DNA of 64,000 nucleotides from Mucilaginibacter inviolabilis (GCF_011089895.1 NZ_JAANAT010000003.1:620001-684000), one strand, 5' to 3'. Shown: positions 1 to 9,779, counted from the stretch's first letter. The notes: a model not told the origin generated them from the letters alone. Numbers and translations: made by a program.

Positions 1-2436
1 GTTGCCGGCGTAGGAAATACCATAGTCAACCCGGAAAATGAGGCGTTGTACACCGATATAAAACTCGCGGTAATTGGTATTGCCTTTGGTAGTAAGGTAA
101 TTGGCGCCTATGAGTTCTTCCAGTTTTAACTTCCGTAGCAGGGGTATTCTGTTAAATATCGATCCGGCAAAATTATGCTGATAATGGGCTTCCAGGAACG
201 CGCCGTTGGTGCTGTAAGTATAAAAAGGTAAAAAGTGGAAACTGCCCACATAAGTTGGGTCGAAGGTTAAACCCTGGTTACCCAAAAAGTGGTTATAATC
301 CATATAATACAACTTATTATTATTGAAAAAGCCACCGGCAGATATCTTAAACGACGAGAAACCGGTTAACCCGAAACGGATGTTATTTTGCGAAATATCA
401 ACTGAAGCAAAATCATAATCAACATCAGAACCAAATGCATTTTTGATACCCTTACGGTAGTTCACAGTGAGGGTTGGGTATTTTGAAGGCAGATTGAATT
501 TACCGGTTGGCCTGGTTTCATACTGCTGATCAAAAGTAATGGTAGCCGATGCCGTGAAAACAAGGGCCTGATTATCCGGAAATAATTCCGAGTGATCATT
601 AGCAGGTGTTCCCGGCGGGGCCAAAGGATTATTGGAGGTAAACTCCCGGTCCTTTACATCCTTAAACTTGCCAAAAGCGGTATTATATAACTGGCTGCGG
701 CTGGCATAACTCAGGTTGCCATTGAGCAAAACACCATTCAGTATTTCGCGCTGATAGCCAAACATGCCGTAATGTGAGCGATAATATTTTACATAGTTGT
801 TTTCGCTGAGCAGCGTACTCAGTGTATTAAAGTATAAGGAACGTGTACCTACGTTATTCAAATCGAGCACATCACTGCCAAAACCGGCAAAGAATTTGGC
901 GTTATGGAAAGGATCATTCAGATACTCGCCATACATATTGGCGCTTAATATTTTGTTGGAGAAGCCATACCGTACATCGGGTGTAATGCTGTACGATCTT
1001 AAGCTATCTAAAACATGTGTATACTTTATTTTGGCATTGATACCGAAGCCCTCCACCGTGTTGTAATAAAATGTTTGGATGAACGGGAATATATACAGGG
1101 AGTCTTTTTCATTGCGGCTGCTGGCATGATATCCAAATATGAGGTAGCCCGGATAATTAATATGATTTTTGTGGTGTTGCAGGGTATCCAGGTACCGGTC
1201 TGTTTTTTTGAAAGCCGCTATACTATCCTTTTTCTGATAATCACGGGCTTCCTGTTTGGTTAAAGGAACCGGACGTGCCGAAGCCCAGTAATCCTCCTTT
1301 TTAGAGTTGGCAGTAGTATCAACCTTTAATATTTCACCGGTAAAAAATCTATCCGGGAAGGTAGGATTAATTTTATAGTTGTTGTAAATGGTGTTATAAT
1401 AGCCGCCAAACCTAAATCCTAACACCTTACCCTTAAAGTTAAATTGTACCGATGCGGGCATCCATACACTGTCGGTAACGGCAATATATTGTTGTTTTAT
1501 TTGTAGTGTATCAATCAGGTTAATGTTGCTTCTTTTATTGGTTACATATAAATCGGCAGCGTATATGCGCCAGTCGCCCTCTACTATATATATATTGCCT
1601 TCAAAGTACTGGCCGTGTCCGCGGCGTGGTATTACCTGTATTTTATCAATAGTACGGCCATTCTCAACCGAGGTGCCCAGCAGCTTATAGCGATAAAAAA
1701 TACCGGCGAATGCGGCTACAGGCGATACAAATCCCCGGGTACTTAAACCGTTAATGGCAAACACATTCTGATAAAAATTTACCTGCAAATCCGAAGCCTT
1801 ATTATAGCTGAACGCGGTGTTGATACCCGCCATTTTTTTGGCGATGGTTATTTCTCTTATCTTATTTGGTTTTTGAAAGCTGAGGTCGGATAATGACTCC
1901 GACTGGTAAAGAATCCCCCGGCCGTTAGAGTCGAGATCAAGGGTTTGCCTTACAGCCGGTGATAGCAATGATTTGGGTGCGCTCAGTAACCTTTGTACAC
2001 CTTTGATATAAACCGCGCAGGAGTAGGAAGTAGCTTCCTCGATATAGTACTTACGTTTTTTGATCACCTGTTTCATGATGGTATCTCCGGCATCATGGTT
2101 TTTCTGGTAAACAGATGCCACCCGGCCGGTAGCAAACACTTCATCCTGCATCTGCACATTCAGCTGTTCATCATGGTTGGCTATAGTTACGCTTACAATT
2201 TTTTCATTATAACCCACCACCCGGTAAATGACACTATAGGTACCCGGACTCAGTTTAAACTGGTAAGCCCCATCCTCATTGGAAGTGGTACCATAAGTGG
2301 AGTTTTTGATGTATACCGATGAGAATGGTACCACGTTATTGTTCTGATCCGTTATCCGGCCCGATAGTAAATATTGTTGTGCCGATGCGCTTATAGTACC
2401 TAACACAATAAAAATCAATAGTATGCAGTTTTTCAT
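1..2436 (-). CDS. DUF5686-like outer-membrane protein with carboxypeptidase-regulatory-like N-terminal domain (3' end missing)
   Basis: The minus strand is open from the ATG at 2434-2436 to the left edge, 812 codons without a stop. The protein starts with a signal peptide ending near SASAQQ, then a carboxypeptidase-regulatory-like beta-sandwich (about residues 25-105, with GRITDQNNN and TSNEDGAYQFKL typical of this fold). The rest is rich in aromatic and alternating polar/apolar residues, as in an outer-membrane beta barrel. This layout is that of Bacteroidota DUF5686 proteins, whose function is unknown; the domain is often seen in outer-membrane proteins related to TonB receptors. It stands alone, with 550 bp of repeats on its 5' side. 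The C-terminus lies outside the window. Family call fairly sure; role unknown. Confidence 0.75.
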   Translation of the reverse strand, partial: MKNCILLIFIVLGTISASAQQYLLSGRITDQNNNVVPFSSVYIKNSTYGTTSNEDGAYQFKLSPGTYSVIYRVVGYNEKIVSVTIANHDEQLNVQMQDEVFATGRVASVYQKNHDAGDTIMKQVIKKRKYYIEEATSYSCAVYIKGVQRLLSAPKSLLSPAVRQTLDLDSNGRGILYQSESLSDLSFQKPNKIREITIAKKMAGINTAFSYNKASDLQVNFYQNVFAINGLSTRGFVSPVAAFAGIFYRYKLLGTSVENGRTIDKIQVIPRRGHGQYFEGNIYIVEGDWRIYAADLYVTNKRSNINLIDTLQIKQQYIAVTDSVWMPASVQFNFKGKVLGFRFGGYYNTIYNNYKINPTFPDRFFTGEILKVDTTANSKKEDYWASARPVPLTKQEARDYQKKDSIAAFKKTDRYLDTLQHHKNHINYPGYLIFGYHASSRNEKDSLYIFPFIQTFYYNTVEGFGINAKIKYTHVLDSLRSYSITPDVRYGFSNKILSANMYGEYLNDPFHNAKFFAGFGSDVLDLNNVGTRSLYFNTLSTLLSENNYVKYYRSHYGMFGYQREILNGVLLNGNLSYASRSQLYNTAFGKFKDVKDREFTSNNPLAPPGTPANDHSELFPDNQALVFTASATITFDQQYETRPTGKFNLPSKYPTLTVNYRKGIKNAFGSDVDYDFASVDISQNNIRFGLTGFSSFKISAGGFFNNNKLYYMDYNHFLGNQGLTFDPTYVGSFHFLPFYTYSTNGAFLEAHYQHNFAGSIFNRIPLLRKLKLEELIGANYLTTKGNTNYREFYIGVQRLIFRVDYGISYAGN

Positions 2437-2514
2437 ATTCTATAACTAATCAATACGTTTTAACTGCAAAATGTTTTAAATCCGCTTAATAAATATTTAA
2501 CAATAAGATATAAT

Positions 2515-2960
2515 ATCGAATGTTGAATAATGAAGTGAAGGGATTGGTGTTCGATATTATTTCTCAGTTCCCTCCCCACGGGAGGGGTGCGGCTGGATGG
2601 GGCTGCTGCAGGGAGAGGTTTCTGCATAATGAAAGTTTACAAAGCGCATAAACCCCTTCCTCCCCTTCCCGAGGGAAGGAATCACACGTGGCCCGGGCTT
2701 TTAAATATCGAAAACTGAATATCAAATGTAGAATAATGAAGGAAAAGATAGCCTTGCGCATAGCCTATTCACCCGGTCTGCGCTTCGCTGGACCCCCCTC
2801 TCTTCGCCTGCGGCGGAAAGAGGGGAGTATGAATTTTTGGAACAAGGAATAAAGACCGTTTTACTCCGTCCTTGCTCTTTGATCCAAAAGTCTTTGTTCT
2901 TTCCTCCCCCTCTATGCGCGAAGCGGAGAGAGGGGTGACGAGCGTAGCGATGTCGGGGTG
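2515..2960. repeat. Cluster of intergenic palindromic repeats
   Basis: The 553-bp spacer between the two minus genes holds no convincing gene. It has several repeat types seen elsewhere in the window: ATATCGAA/TTCGATAT units with TTGAATAATGAAGTGAA (about 2515-2560 and 2700-2745), G/C-block palindromes such as CTCCCCACGGGAGG (about 2572-2590) and CTTCCCGAGGGAAG (about 2665-2680), and a long imperfect inverted repeat built on CCCCTCTCTTCGCC ... GCGAAGCGGAGAGAGGGG (about 2795-2935). A 65-codon frame across it is judged chance. These look like non-coding dispersed repeats. Confidence 0.6.
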
Positions 2961-2989
2961 AGTCGAATCGGCGCCAAATTGCGGTTATT

Positions 2990-4234
2990 TTAATCTTTCG
3001 TGGCCAGTAGTTTGTTCAGTTTGGAGCGGGTATCAGGAAATTCTTTAAGGGTCAGCGCTTTTCTATAATAGGCTATGGCTTTGGTTTTGTCCTTTTCGGC
3101 ATCGTAATAATCGCCCATGCTGTCATAAACGTTATAACTGTTGGGGTAGTTTTTGATATTTAATTGCAAGAAAGCGAAGGCCATTTTGGGATTGTCTGTT
3201 ATAAGCCTAATGCCAAAATTATTGATCACATCTTCCGGTAGTGCAACTTTGTAACCCATTTGTTTGGAGATATTATCGTAATGCGATTGGATTTCGGCCA
3301 ACACTACCTCCGGATTTGAATTCTTGCCGAAGATCTTCATGATCGTTTCCTGGGGAAGGCCGTAGTTTTTAAAGAAAAAGCGTAAAGCATCATATTCCGT
3401 GATCAAGGGCACCGAACCATGCGTATCGTTTTGGTAATATTTGTACGCAAACTTTAGTTTATTGACAGCAGTATCGCTTTGAATCATATCCCTGAGCTTT
3501 AATATCGCTCGGATATGAGAGGTTGCAGCCGAAGTGTCTTTCCTGGCTTGGGTGGTGTCCATCATACCCTTAGGCATGGTGTTGGCAATGCCTATGAACA
3601 AAAATTTGCCCGAATAATTTTTTTGTTTCAGTGCTTCGCGGGCCTGATTTAGCAGAATGCCCCGATCCCACCACATACTGGGATCGATAGCGATAAAACC
3701 GTTGAACATATGGGGATGATTGACCAGTGTATTGATCACCATCGATCCGCCGAGCGAGTGGCCGATGAGTATCTTGTAGGAGGTGGTAGGATAAATAGAA
3801 TCGATGTGCGGCATTAGTTCCTTCTCGATAAAGGAGGTGAAGTTTTCGCCGCCGCCCGAAGTTTTTAAAGCAGCAATGCTGTTGGTAGTTAAGTCGCGCA
3901 TCCTGTCGGTGTTGGGTATAGCCACAACAATCATGTCGGGGCACACGGAGTTACCAAGCTGTTGTATCATGCCCGTAACCGAAGGGAAATGAGAGTCGCC
4001 ATCCAGGAGGTAAACTACGGGGTATTTTTGCTGGGCGAACGTTGAATCACGTGCCGGAACATACACCCAGAGTTTACGGGTTTCATTCAATATTTTTGAG
4101 TGGACACTATCAACAACACCCATAACAATAAGGTTGTTTTTGATAGTTTGCGCTTTCAGTGCTGTTACCGAGAACAGACCCAAAAAGCAGAAGTAAATGG
4201 ATTTCTTTAAAGGGATAAGATCTACGTTCATCAT
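2990..4234 (-). CDS. Secreted alpha/beta-hydrolase (esterase D / Fes-like) with C-terminal TPR-like segment
   Basis: A 414-residue protein with a signal peptide (cleavage near LKAQT). The hydrolase domain covers about residues 30-290. The nucleophile elbow GHSLGG places Ser160, followed by DPSMWWD, and a His candidate lies in NDTHGSVPL, as in the putative esterase family (PF00756) that includes esterase D, enterochelin esterase and feruloyl esterases. Residues about 350-410 look like a tetratricopeptide pair (YDSMGDYYDAEKDKTKAIAYYRKAL), a common C-terminal addition in Bacteroidota members. It probably hydrolyses an ester in the periplasm or outside the cell; the substrate cannot be read from sequence. 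It stands alone on the minus strand, divergent from the GH76 gene. Confidence 0.85.
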   Translation of the reverse strand: MMNVDLIPLKKSIYFCFLGLFSVTALKAQTIKNNLIVMGVVDSVHSKILNETRKLWVYVPARDSTFAQQKYPVVYLLDGDSHFPSVTGMIQQLGNSVCPDMIVVAIPNTDRMRDLTTNSIAALKTSGGGENFTSFIEKELMPHIDSIYPTTSYKILIGHSLGGSMVINTLVNHPHMFNGFIAIDPSMWWDRGILLNQAREALKQKNYSGKFLFIGIANTMPKGMMDTTQARKDTSAATSHIRAILKLRDMIQSDTAVNKLKFAYKYYQNDTHGSVPLITEYDALRFFFKNYGLPQETIMKIFGKNSNPEVVLAEIQSHYDNISKQMGYKVALPEDVINNFGIRLITDNPKMAFAFLQLNIKNYPNSYNVYDSMGDYYDAEKDKTKAIAYYRKALTLKEFPDTRSKLNKLLATKD

Positions 4235-4483
4235 AGTTAGGCTTCTTTAGATGGATGGCTCCATCAAACTTACCCATAAAAATGGTTAGAAGTTTTAAAT
4301 TTTAAGGTGAATAATTTGGCTGGTAATCAATATTATCACTGTAGTACCTAATTAACCATTAGTAACCCAAGGCAACTTTTTAACGTATTAATCCAACCCT
4401 AAATAGTATAGATCAATAGATCTTTCCTTTTTGCCGACCTGAACGAGCAAGTAAACCTACAATAACCAATTATCAACTACATT

Positions 4484-5707
4484 ATGAAAAGAAGAATCAA
4501 CAACTGTTATCAACAACAATCAAACTTATTCCTGTATCGCAGCAAACAGCTAGCTGTAATTTTAATCTTAGCGACTGGTAGCATTTTGACAGGCTGTAAA
4601 AAAGAACAGGTGGCCGGTAAGGGTAATGATAAAGCAAGCTCTACAGCCGCAAATATTAACCTGGCTGCGGTAACTTTCCCTGCCAAAAGTGAGGCCTTAG
4701 TAGCCATGCAGGTTTTCAATAATCATTTTTATAATCAATATGGTACTTACGGACCTTCATACAAAGCTTACTATTGGAAAGATGATAGTCATGCCGGGCG
4801 CATGGATTTCTGGACACAGCAGGAAGCCATCGAAACGCTCATAGATGCCTACAACCTAAACCCCAGTACCGATTTTTTGAACAAGATCCAATATTTGTAT
4901 AATGGTGTTCGTGATGGTTACGGAACCCTATGGTCAAATAATATCTATAACGATGATGTGGTTTGGGGATCGTTAATGTGTATACGGGCTTATCACCTCA
5001 CTAATGATGGCGGTCAGCTGGATATGGCCAAAAATAACTTTAACATGATGTGGAACCGTGCCTGGGATACTTCGGCATTGGGCGGTGGATTGTGGTGGAA
5101 CACCAATAACAACACCAAAAATACCTGCGTAAACGCACCGGCCGTTATCTGCGCCATGTTGTTATATCAGGCTACTGGCGACAGCTCCTATAAAACAAAG
5201 GCCAAGCAAATTATGGATTGGATGGTAGCACGCCTATACGATGCCAATACCGGCGAAGTTAAAGGCGCTATTATTCCGAACGGAACCATTACGGAAGGAG
5301 CACTTTCCTATACGCAGGGAACTTTCATTGGTGCATGCGATTTGCTGCGGGCCGAATATCCATCAGTTGATTACCTGGGGATAGGCAAAAAGGCGATGGA
5401 CTATGCCATGGCCAGTTTATGCAGTTCGCCCAATGGTATATTGAATGACGAAAACGGTAACGGAGATACACAGGGCATGAAAAGCATTTTTGCCCGCTGG
5501 GCCTGCCAGTTTGTGCAGCATACCGGAACAGCAGGTACTTATGGCGCATGGCTTGATCTGAATGCCGGGCAGGCCTGGTCTATCCGCAACTCCTCCGGAC
5601 TCATGTGGAACATCTGGGGAACCCGAACTTCAGATACACAGGTAATCAATGCGTTCCAGGCTACCTGCGGTGTTTCAATGATGAACAATGCCTATCTGTA
5701 CCATTAA
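4484..5707 (+). CDS. GH76-family glycosidase lipoprotein (alpha-1,6-mannanase type)
   Basis: A 407-residue protein with a lipoprotein signal (LTGC, Cys38). The body matches the (alpha/alpha)6 fold of glycoside hydrolase family 76: WTQQEAIETLIDAYN, then IYNDDVVWGSLMCIRAYHLT with the paired catalytic aspartates at 157-158, then GGGLWWNTNNNTKNTCVNAPAVICAMLLYQ. GH76 enzymes of Bacteroidetes cleave the alpha-1,6 backbone of fungal mannan. A surface or periplasmic endo-alpha-mannanase is the likely role. It is transcribed alone, with a clean terminator after it. GH71/99-like enzymes nearby support a mannan theme, but substrate was not tested and family 76 has other activities. Confidence 0.85.
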   Translation: MKRRINNCYQQQSNLFLYRSKQLAVILILATGSILTGCKKEQVAGKGNDKASSTAANINLAAVTFPAKSEALVAMQVFNNHFYNQYGTYGPSYKAYYWKDDSHAGRMDFWTQQEAIETLIDAYNLNPSTDFLNKIQYLYNGVRDGYGTLWSNNIYNDDVVWGSLMCIRAYHLTNDGGQLDMAKNNFNMMWNRAWDTSALGGGLWWNTNNNTKNTCVNAPAVICAMLLYQATGDSSYKTKAKQIMDWMVARLYDANTGEVKGAIIPNGTITEGALSYTQGTFIGACDLLRAEYPSVDYLGIGKKAMDYAMASLCSSPNGILNDENGNGDTQGMKSIFARWACQFVQHTGTAGTYGAWLDLNAGQAWSIRNSSGLMWNIWGTRTSDTQVINAFQATCGVSMMNNAYLYH

Positions 5708-5734
5708 AAACTAAACTTGCTCGTTTGGTAAAGT

Positions 5735-5769
5735 AAAAAGTCCAGGGTTAATAGTCCTGGACTTTTTTT
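5735..5769 (+). terminator. Intrinsic terminator after the GH76 gene
   Basis: The stem AAAAAGTCCAGG pairs with CCTGGACTTTTT across a 9-nt loop and ends in a run of seven T. It lies 27 nt after the stop codon. Confidence 0.9.
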
Positions 5770-5775
5770 ATAGGC

Positions 5776-5943
5776 TGTCATGCTGAGCTCCGTCGAAGCA
5801 TGGTGGGCAGGCCTCTGAGCGCGTCCTTCGACAAGCTCAGGATGACACCTCCGCTCTTTAAATATCGAACACTGGATATCGAATGTTGAATAATGAAGTA
5901 AACATTCGATGTTCTATATTCAATATTCATTATTCGATATTAT
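5776..5943. repeat. REP-like palindrome followed by an ATATCGAA-type repeat
   Basis: At 5776-5847, TGTCATGCTGAGC and GCTCAGGATGACA form the ends of an imperfect palindrome with inner GTCGAAG/CTTCGAC arms, a REP-like design common in Bacteroidota spacers. Next to it (about 5859-5943) is an inverted repeat with AATATCGAA on the left, TTCGATATT on the right, and TTGAATAATGAAG and TATTCATTATTC near the centre. Similar units occur at about 2515-2745 and 39600-39690. Confidence 0.65.
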
Positions 5944-6012
5944 TTTTCCTTTCAGTTACCTCGCCAAATGCCTGTTAATGTTTAATTTTACCCTCTCTAA
6001 AACAGTATAGAT

Positions 6013-7200
6013 ATGTACAATACACTAAAACCGGTTTTACAGCAGGAGCTTGCCGACATTGAAAATGCAGGGTTATATAAAAAAGAGCGGATCATTACAT
6101 CAGCGCAAGGTGCTGATATTACTGTTCTGGGTGGTCAGGAAGTGATCAATTTTTGTGCAAACAATTATCTGGGTCTGTCGGGCAATCCCCAAGTGATACA
6201 GGCGGCTAAAAACGTGATGGATAACCATGGTTATGGTTTATCATCCGTGCGCTTTATTTGTGGTACACAGGATATCCACAAACAGCTGGAAGCAAAAATA
6301 TCGGAATTTTTAGGTACCGAAGATACCATACTATACGCTGCGGCATTTGATGCCAACGGTGGTGTTTTTGAACCCCTGTTTAATGAGCAGGACGCCATCA
6401 TATCCGATGAGCTGAACCATGCCTCGATCATCGATGGCGTGCGTTTATGCAAGGCCCAGCGTCATCGTTACAAACATGATGACATGGCCGACCTGGAAGA
6501 AAAACTAAAAGCCACTAAAGATCTGCGTCACCGCATCATCGTCACCGACGGTGCGTTCAGCATGGACGGAACCATTGCCCAACTGGATAAAATTTGTGCC
6601 CTGGCCGAGCAATACAACGCCCTGGTAATGATCGATGAGAGTCACTGCTCGGGCTTTATGGGTAAAACTGGTCGCGGTACGCATGAGCACCACAATGTAA
6701 TGGGGCAGATAGATATTATTACCGGCACTTTAGGCAAAGCCCTGGGTGGCGCGTCGGGTGGTTTTACATCAGGTCGTAAAGAAATTATTGATATGCTGCG
6801 CCAGCGTTCGCGCCCGTACCTGTTCTCCAATACCCTGGCTCCGGCTATTACCGGCGCTTCTATAGCGGTGCTGGATATGCTGAGCGAAACCACCGCCCTG
6901 CGCGATAAGCTGGAAACCAATACTCAATACTTCCGCAAAAAAATGACCGAAGCCGGTTTTGATATCAAACCAGGCGTGCACCCTATTGTACCGGTGATGC
7001 TTTACGATGCCAAACTGGCCCAGGAATTTGCCGCTAAAATGCTGGACGAAGGTATCTACGTAATTGGTTTTTACTACCCGGTAGTACCTCAAGGCAAGGC
7101 CCGCATCAGGGTACAAATATCAGCCGCCCATGATACCCATCACCTGGATAAGGCCATTGCGGCGTTTACCAAGGTAGGTAAAGAGCTGGGGGTGATTTAA
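6013..7200 (+). CDS. kbl: Glycine C-acetyltransferase (2-amino-3-ketobutyrate CoA ligase)
   Basis: A 395-residue cytosolic PLP enzyme of the alpha-oxoamine synthase family, the usual length for Kbl. It interconverts 2-amino-3-ketobutyrate plus CoA with glycine plus acetyl-CoA, the second step of threonine breakdown. Visible marks: NFCANNYLGLSG at the N-terminus, the PLP-contact DESHCSGFMG (about 208-217), and TGTLGKALGGASGG with the Schiff-base lysine at 242. The start has no rival in frame. No threonine dehydrogenase gene is beside it. A G/C-block palindrome begins directly at its stop codon and a strong stem-loop follows 120 bp later. 8-amino-7-oxononanoate synthase (BioF) is the main alternative, but length and the RFICGTQDIHKQLE region fit Kbl better. 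Confidence 0.92.
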   Translation: MYNTLKPVLQQELADIENAGLYKKERIITSAQGADITVLGGQEVINFCANNYLGLSGNPQVIQAAKNVMDNHGYGLSSVRFICGTQDIHKQLEAKISEFLGTEDTILYAAAFDANGGVFEPLFNEQDAIISDELNHASIIDGVRLCKAQRHRYKHDDMADLEEKLKATKDLRHRIIVTDGAFSMDGTIAQLDKICALAEQYNALVMIDESHCSGFMGKTGRGTHEHHNVMGQIDIITGTLGKALGGASGGFTSGRKEIIDMLRQRSRPYLFSNTLAPAITGASIAVLDMLSETTALRDKLETNTQYFRKKMTEAGFDIKPGVHPIVPVMLYDAKLAQEFAAKMLDEGIYVIGFYYPVVPQGKARIRVQISAAHDTHHLDKAIAAFTKVGKELGVI

Positions 7201-7227
7201 GCCCCCTAACCCCCTGAAGGGGGAACT
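7201..7227. repeat. G/C-block palindrome after kbl
   Basis: The sequence AGCCCCCTAACCCCCT...AGGGGG starts at the kbl stop codon. The same unit ends the Ro60 gene (39557), lies in the rtcB 5' end (28900) and sits directly upstream of two Y-RNA-like genes (39734, 40831). Confidence 0.6.
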
Positions 7228-7321
7228 ATAGGCTAACCAGTCATGCCGAATTTATTTCGGCATCCCATAGGACAAACGACGTTTTGGCATACGATTTAAT
7301 TTTCTTATATTGTATAAAACC

Positions 7322-7359
7322 ACAGCCCGGCTCCCATAAAACAGGAAGCCGGGCTGTTT
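7322..7359 (+). terminator. Stem-loop terminator downstream of kbl
   Basis: ACAGCCCGGCT pairs with AGCCGGGCTGT around a 14-nt loop and is followed by a T-rich stretch. A close relative of this stem is beside the second copy of the dispersed repeat near 34365-34407. Confidence 0.75.
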
Positions 7360-7402
7360 AGTTAAAGAGAAATAAGACCCCGAAATTGATCGTTTAATCC
7401 GT

Positions 7403-7577
7403 AGTTAATTGATTATCAAGTATTTAATACTTTTTAAAGTCTCAAAAACTACTCAAAACCACGTTGAAATTTGTTAAAAAGTGTTAAAATAGATGGTTTT
7501 AAGCCAATTTTTGAACGTTTTTAACCCATTTTCAGACAGAAAAGTGTTAAAATTTAAGGTTTAAAAAGTTTTTGAGA
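7403..7577 (+). repeat. AT-rich dispersed repeat, copy A
   Basis: The stretch from the TTGATTATCAAG motif (about 7409-7420) to GGTTTAAAAAGTTTTTGAGAGC is matched, in inverse orientation, at 34149-34318. The core (CTTTTTAAAGT..TCAAAA, then TTTGTTAAAAAGTGTTAAAA, then a terminal GGTTTAAAAAGTTTTT) is about three-quarters identical by eye over about 150 bp. It is full of GTTAAAA / TTTTAAC heptamers. It ends about 120 bp before the start of a gene for a secreted protein, as does copy B. Function unknown; it could be a leader, a bent protein-binding site or a relic of a mobile element. Confidence 0.7.
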
Positions 7578-7696
7578 GCGGCGCACCAAAACATCGGATC
7601 ATTTATTTGTTAAACAATTTTTCAATTAATGATTTTTTAAGAATTAATTAAGTGGCGATAACAAATTTGGGTTTTATAACCTTTTATAATAAACCC

Positions 7697-8980
7697 ATGT
7701 TTAATTCTTCCAGATTGCAATTCATATTATTGGCTTGGCTACTATTGACCGGAACTCTGGTTTACGGCCAAAGCAAGCACAGCCAAACTTCGGCATTTAC
7801 CAGTTATAAGGGCCTGGTGATGGCGGGCTACCAGGGCTGGTTCAATGCCCCGGATGATGGCGGCGGCCGCGGCTGGAACCATTATAATTCGCACGGAAAA
7901 TTTGAACCCGGTTATACCAATATAGATATCTGGCCGGATGTAAGCGAGTACAAAAAGACTTATAAAACGCCCTTTAAACATGCCGATAGCAGCTATGCCT
8001 ACGTATACAGCTCGCACGATGCATCCTCTACCGAAACGCACTTTAAATGGATGCAGCAGTACGGTATAGACGGGGTGTTTGTACAGCGCTTTATTGGTGA
8101 TGTGCAGCGGGGCCGGGGTAAAGCGCACAACGATGTGGTGCTGGGTAATGTGCTCAGATATGCACAAAAATATAACCGGGCCGTATCGGTAATGTATGAT
8201 CTTTCGGGCATGCAGGCCGGCGGCGATTCGCTGGTGATCAAAGACTGGAAACATTTGGTCGACAGTATGAAACTAACCAATCGGGGCAACAAGCAAACCT
8301 ACCTGTATCATAATGGCAAACCACTGGTGGCCGTATGGGGAGTCGGTTTTAACGATCATCGCCGTTATGGCTTAACCGAGGCCGAAAAGATCATTGACTT
8401 CCTGAAAAACGACCCGGTTTATGGCGGATGCTCTGTGCTGCTGGGTGTACCCACCTACTGGCGCGATTTTGGAAATGATACCGAAAAAGACCCACGTCTG
8501 CATGATATATTGCGCGAGGCCGATATTATCCATCCCTGGTTTGTTGGCCGGTACAATGAGCAATCGTACCCCGCATTTAAACACCGCATTGCCGAGGATA
8601 TAGCCTGGTGCAAAGCCAATAAGCTGGATTATGTACCCGTGGTTTTCCCGGGTTTCAGCTGGCATAATATGAATCCTCGCAGTCCCCAAAATCAGATCCC
8701 GCGTAACCGCGGGCAGTTTTACTGGAAACAGATCACCGGGGCCATATCCAGCGGTGCCGAAATGCTTTATGTAGCCATGTTTGATGAGGTTGACGAAGGT
8801 ACGGCCATACTTAAAGCATCCAAAAATCCGCCGGTAGGCTTAAGTACTTTTGTGAAGTATGAGGATGATATCCCCAATGATTATTACCTGTATTTAACGG
8901 GCTATGCCGGTAAAATGCTTCGGAAACAAATACCGCTTCAGGATAGTATACCGCCACCAATTAACAGGGGCAAAAAATAA
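7697..8980 (+). CDS. Secreted GH71/99-like glycoside hydrolase
   Basis: The frame is open from a GTG at 7652, but the ATG at 7697 begins a proper signal peptide (FNSSRLQFILLAWLLLTGTLVYGQ), so a 427-residue protein from 7697 is preferred. The mature part has GLVMAGYQGWFNAPDDGGG, NIDIWPDVSEY, ETHFKWMQQYGIDGVFVQRF, DLSGM and YVAMFDEVDEGTAI, the pattern of the GH71/99-like TIM barrels of Bacteroidota. GH99 enzymes are endo-alpha-mannosidases or mannanases. It is clearly paralogous to the protein of 12595-13890 (shared GYQGWF, HFKWM/QFKWM..YGIDG, MFDE). Catalytic residues were not assigned with certainty. It lies 120 bp after repeat copy A and 27 bp before a small membrane-protein gene. Confidence 0.82.
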   Translation: MFNSSRLQFILLAWLLLTGTLVYGQSKHSQTSAFTSYKGLVMAGYQGWFNAPDDGGGRGWNHYNSHGKFEPGYTNIDIWPDVSEYKKTYKTPFKHADSSYAYVYSSHDASSTETHFKWMQQYGIDGVFVQRFIGDVQRGRGKAHNDVVLGNVLRYAQKYNRAVSVMYDLSGMQAGGDSLVIKDWKHLVDSMKLTNRGNKQTYLYHNGKPLVAVWGVGFNDHRRYGLTEAEKIIDFLKNDPVYGGCSVLLGVPTYWRDFGNDTEKDPRLHDILREADIIHPWFVGRYNEQSYPAFKHRIAEDIAWCKANKLDYVPVVFPGFSWHNMNPRSPQNQIPRNRGQFYWKQITGAISSGAEMLYVAMFDEVDEGTAILKASKNPPVGLSTFVKYEDDIPNDYYLYLTGYAGKMLRKQIPLQDSIPPPINRGKK

Positions 8981-9007
8981 AAAGATTATGTAATTTGTGC
9001 CTAAATA

Positions 9008-9544
9008 ATGCCCAAACTACAATTGCTCTCCTTTATTAACCGTATAAATACATCCTTCAAAAAGAATGGCGGTAAGTATATCATCAATTTCTTGTTATGG
9101 GGAGCGGGCATCGCTTTATGCGGACAATTAATTGCTCAGTTATTTACCGTCAATCAATTAAATAAAGTTACTGGTATCATCGCGACAAAAGAAGCCGAGA
9201 TTACATCTTATGAGGCTGGGCGAAAACGAAAACCAAATTATTCATTGGTAGTTACCTTAAAAGATAAGCAAACCTATAATATCGATTTCGATACGGACAG
9301 AGATTGGGCAATAGCTGATCAACTGCGTATCAACGAAAATATCACGCTTTATAACCCTTCTTTTATTTACAATTTACTAAGTCTCGACTGTCTTGATTTT
9401 GGGAGCAGGGTTAGCCAGGTTGAGGCAAATGGAAAAATTATATATAGTTTTAAAGCTCATCAAAGCAAAGCTTGGTTCTTCATCGCTTATTTGATTACTG
9501 CTATCCTGATACTGGTGTTTATAAAAAGCAGACTAAAAAATTGA
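9008..9544 (+). CDS. Small membrane protein of unknown function (DUF3592-like layout)
   Basis: A 178-residue protein with one hydrophobic segment at about 25-45 (YIINFLLWGAGIALCGQLIAQLF) and a second near the C-terminus (about 153-172, WFFIAYLITAILILVFI). Between them is a soluble beta-rich part of about 100 residues. Two membrane spans around a small beta domain are like the DUF3592 type, but no motif makes this firm. It starts 27 bp after the GH71/99-like gene on the same strand, so co-transcription is possible. No function is offered. Confidence 0.6.
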   Translation: MPKLQLLSFINRINTSFKKNGGKYIINFLLWGAGIALCGQLIAQLFTVNQLNKVTGIIATKEAEITSYEAGRKRKPNYSLVVTLKDKQTYNIDFDTDRDWAIADQLRINENITLYNPSFIYNLLSLDCLDFGSRVSQVEANGKIIYSFKAHQSKAWFFIAYLITAILILVFIKSRLKN

Positions 9545-9779
9545 TCAGGCCCAGTCACTCAATATTGGGTGCCAATTTCCCATACCCTGGAAAGAATAGT
9601 GCCATTTATGTTTAGATAAATCGATTTTAGCAAAATTCTATAACATTTTATAATTCAAGTGTGCGCTGTTAATGTTTTATTAATACGTTATTATTTGCGG
9701 CGCATAGCTTAGCTCCCGGTCGGCAGTTCATCCCGGTTGCCGATATACAAAATATTTAAACCTGATAACTGTACATTTT

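Noticed and set aside
7652..7696. GTG start for the GH71/99-like gene
   Set aside because: The ATG at 7697 begins a good signal peptide; the extra 15 residues would precede it.
9545..9779. Possible small gene or RNA between the membrane-protein gene and GH3
   Set aside because: No stem, motif or frame was convincing in this short AT-rich spacer.
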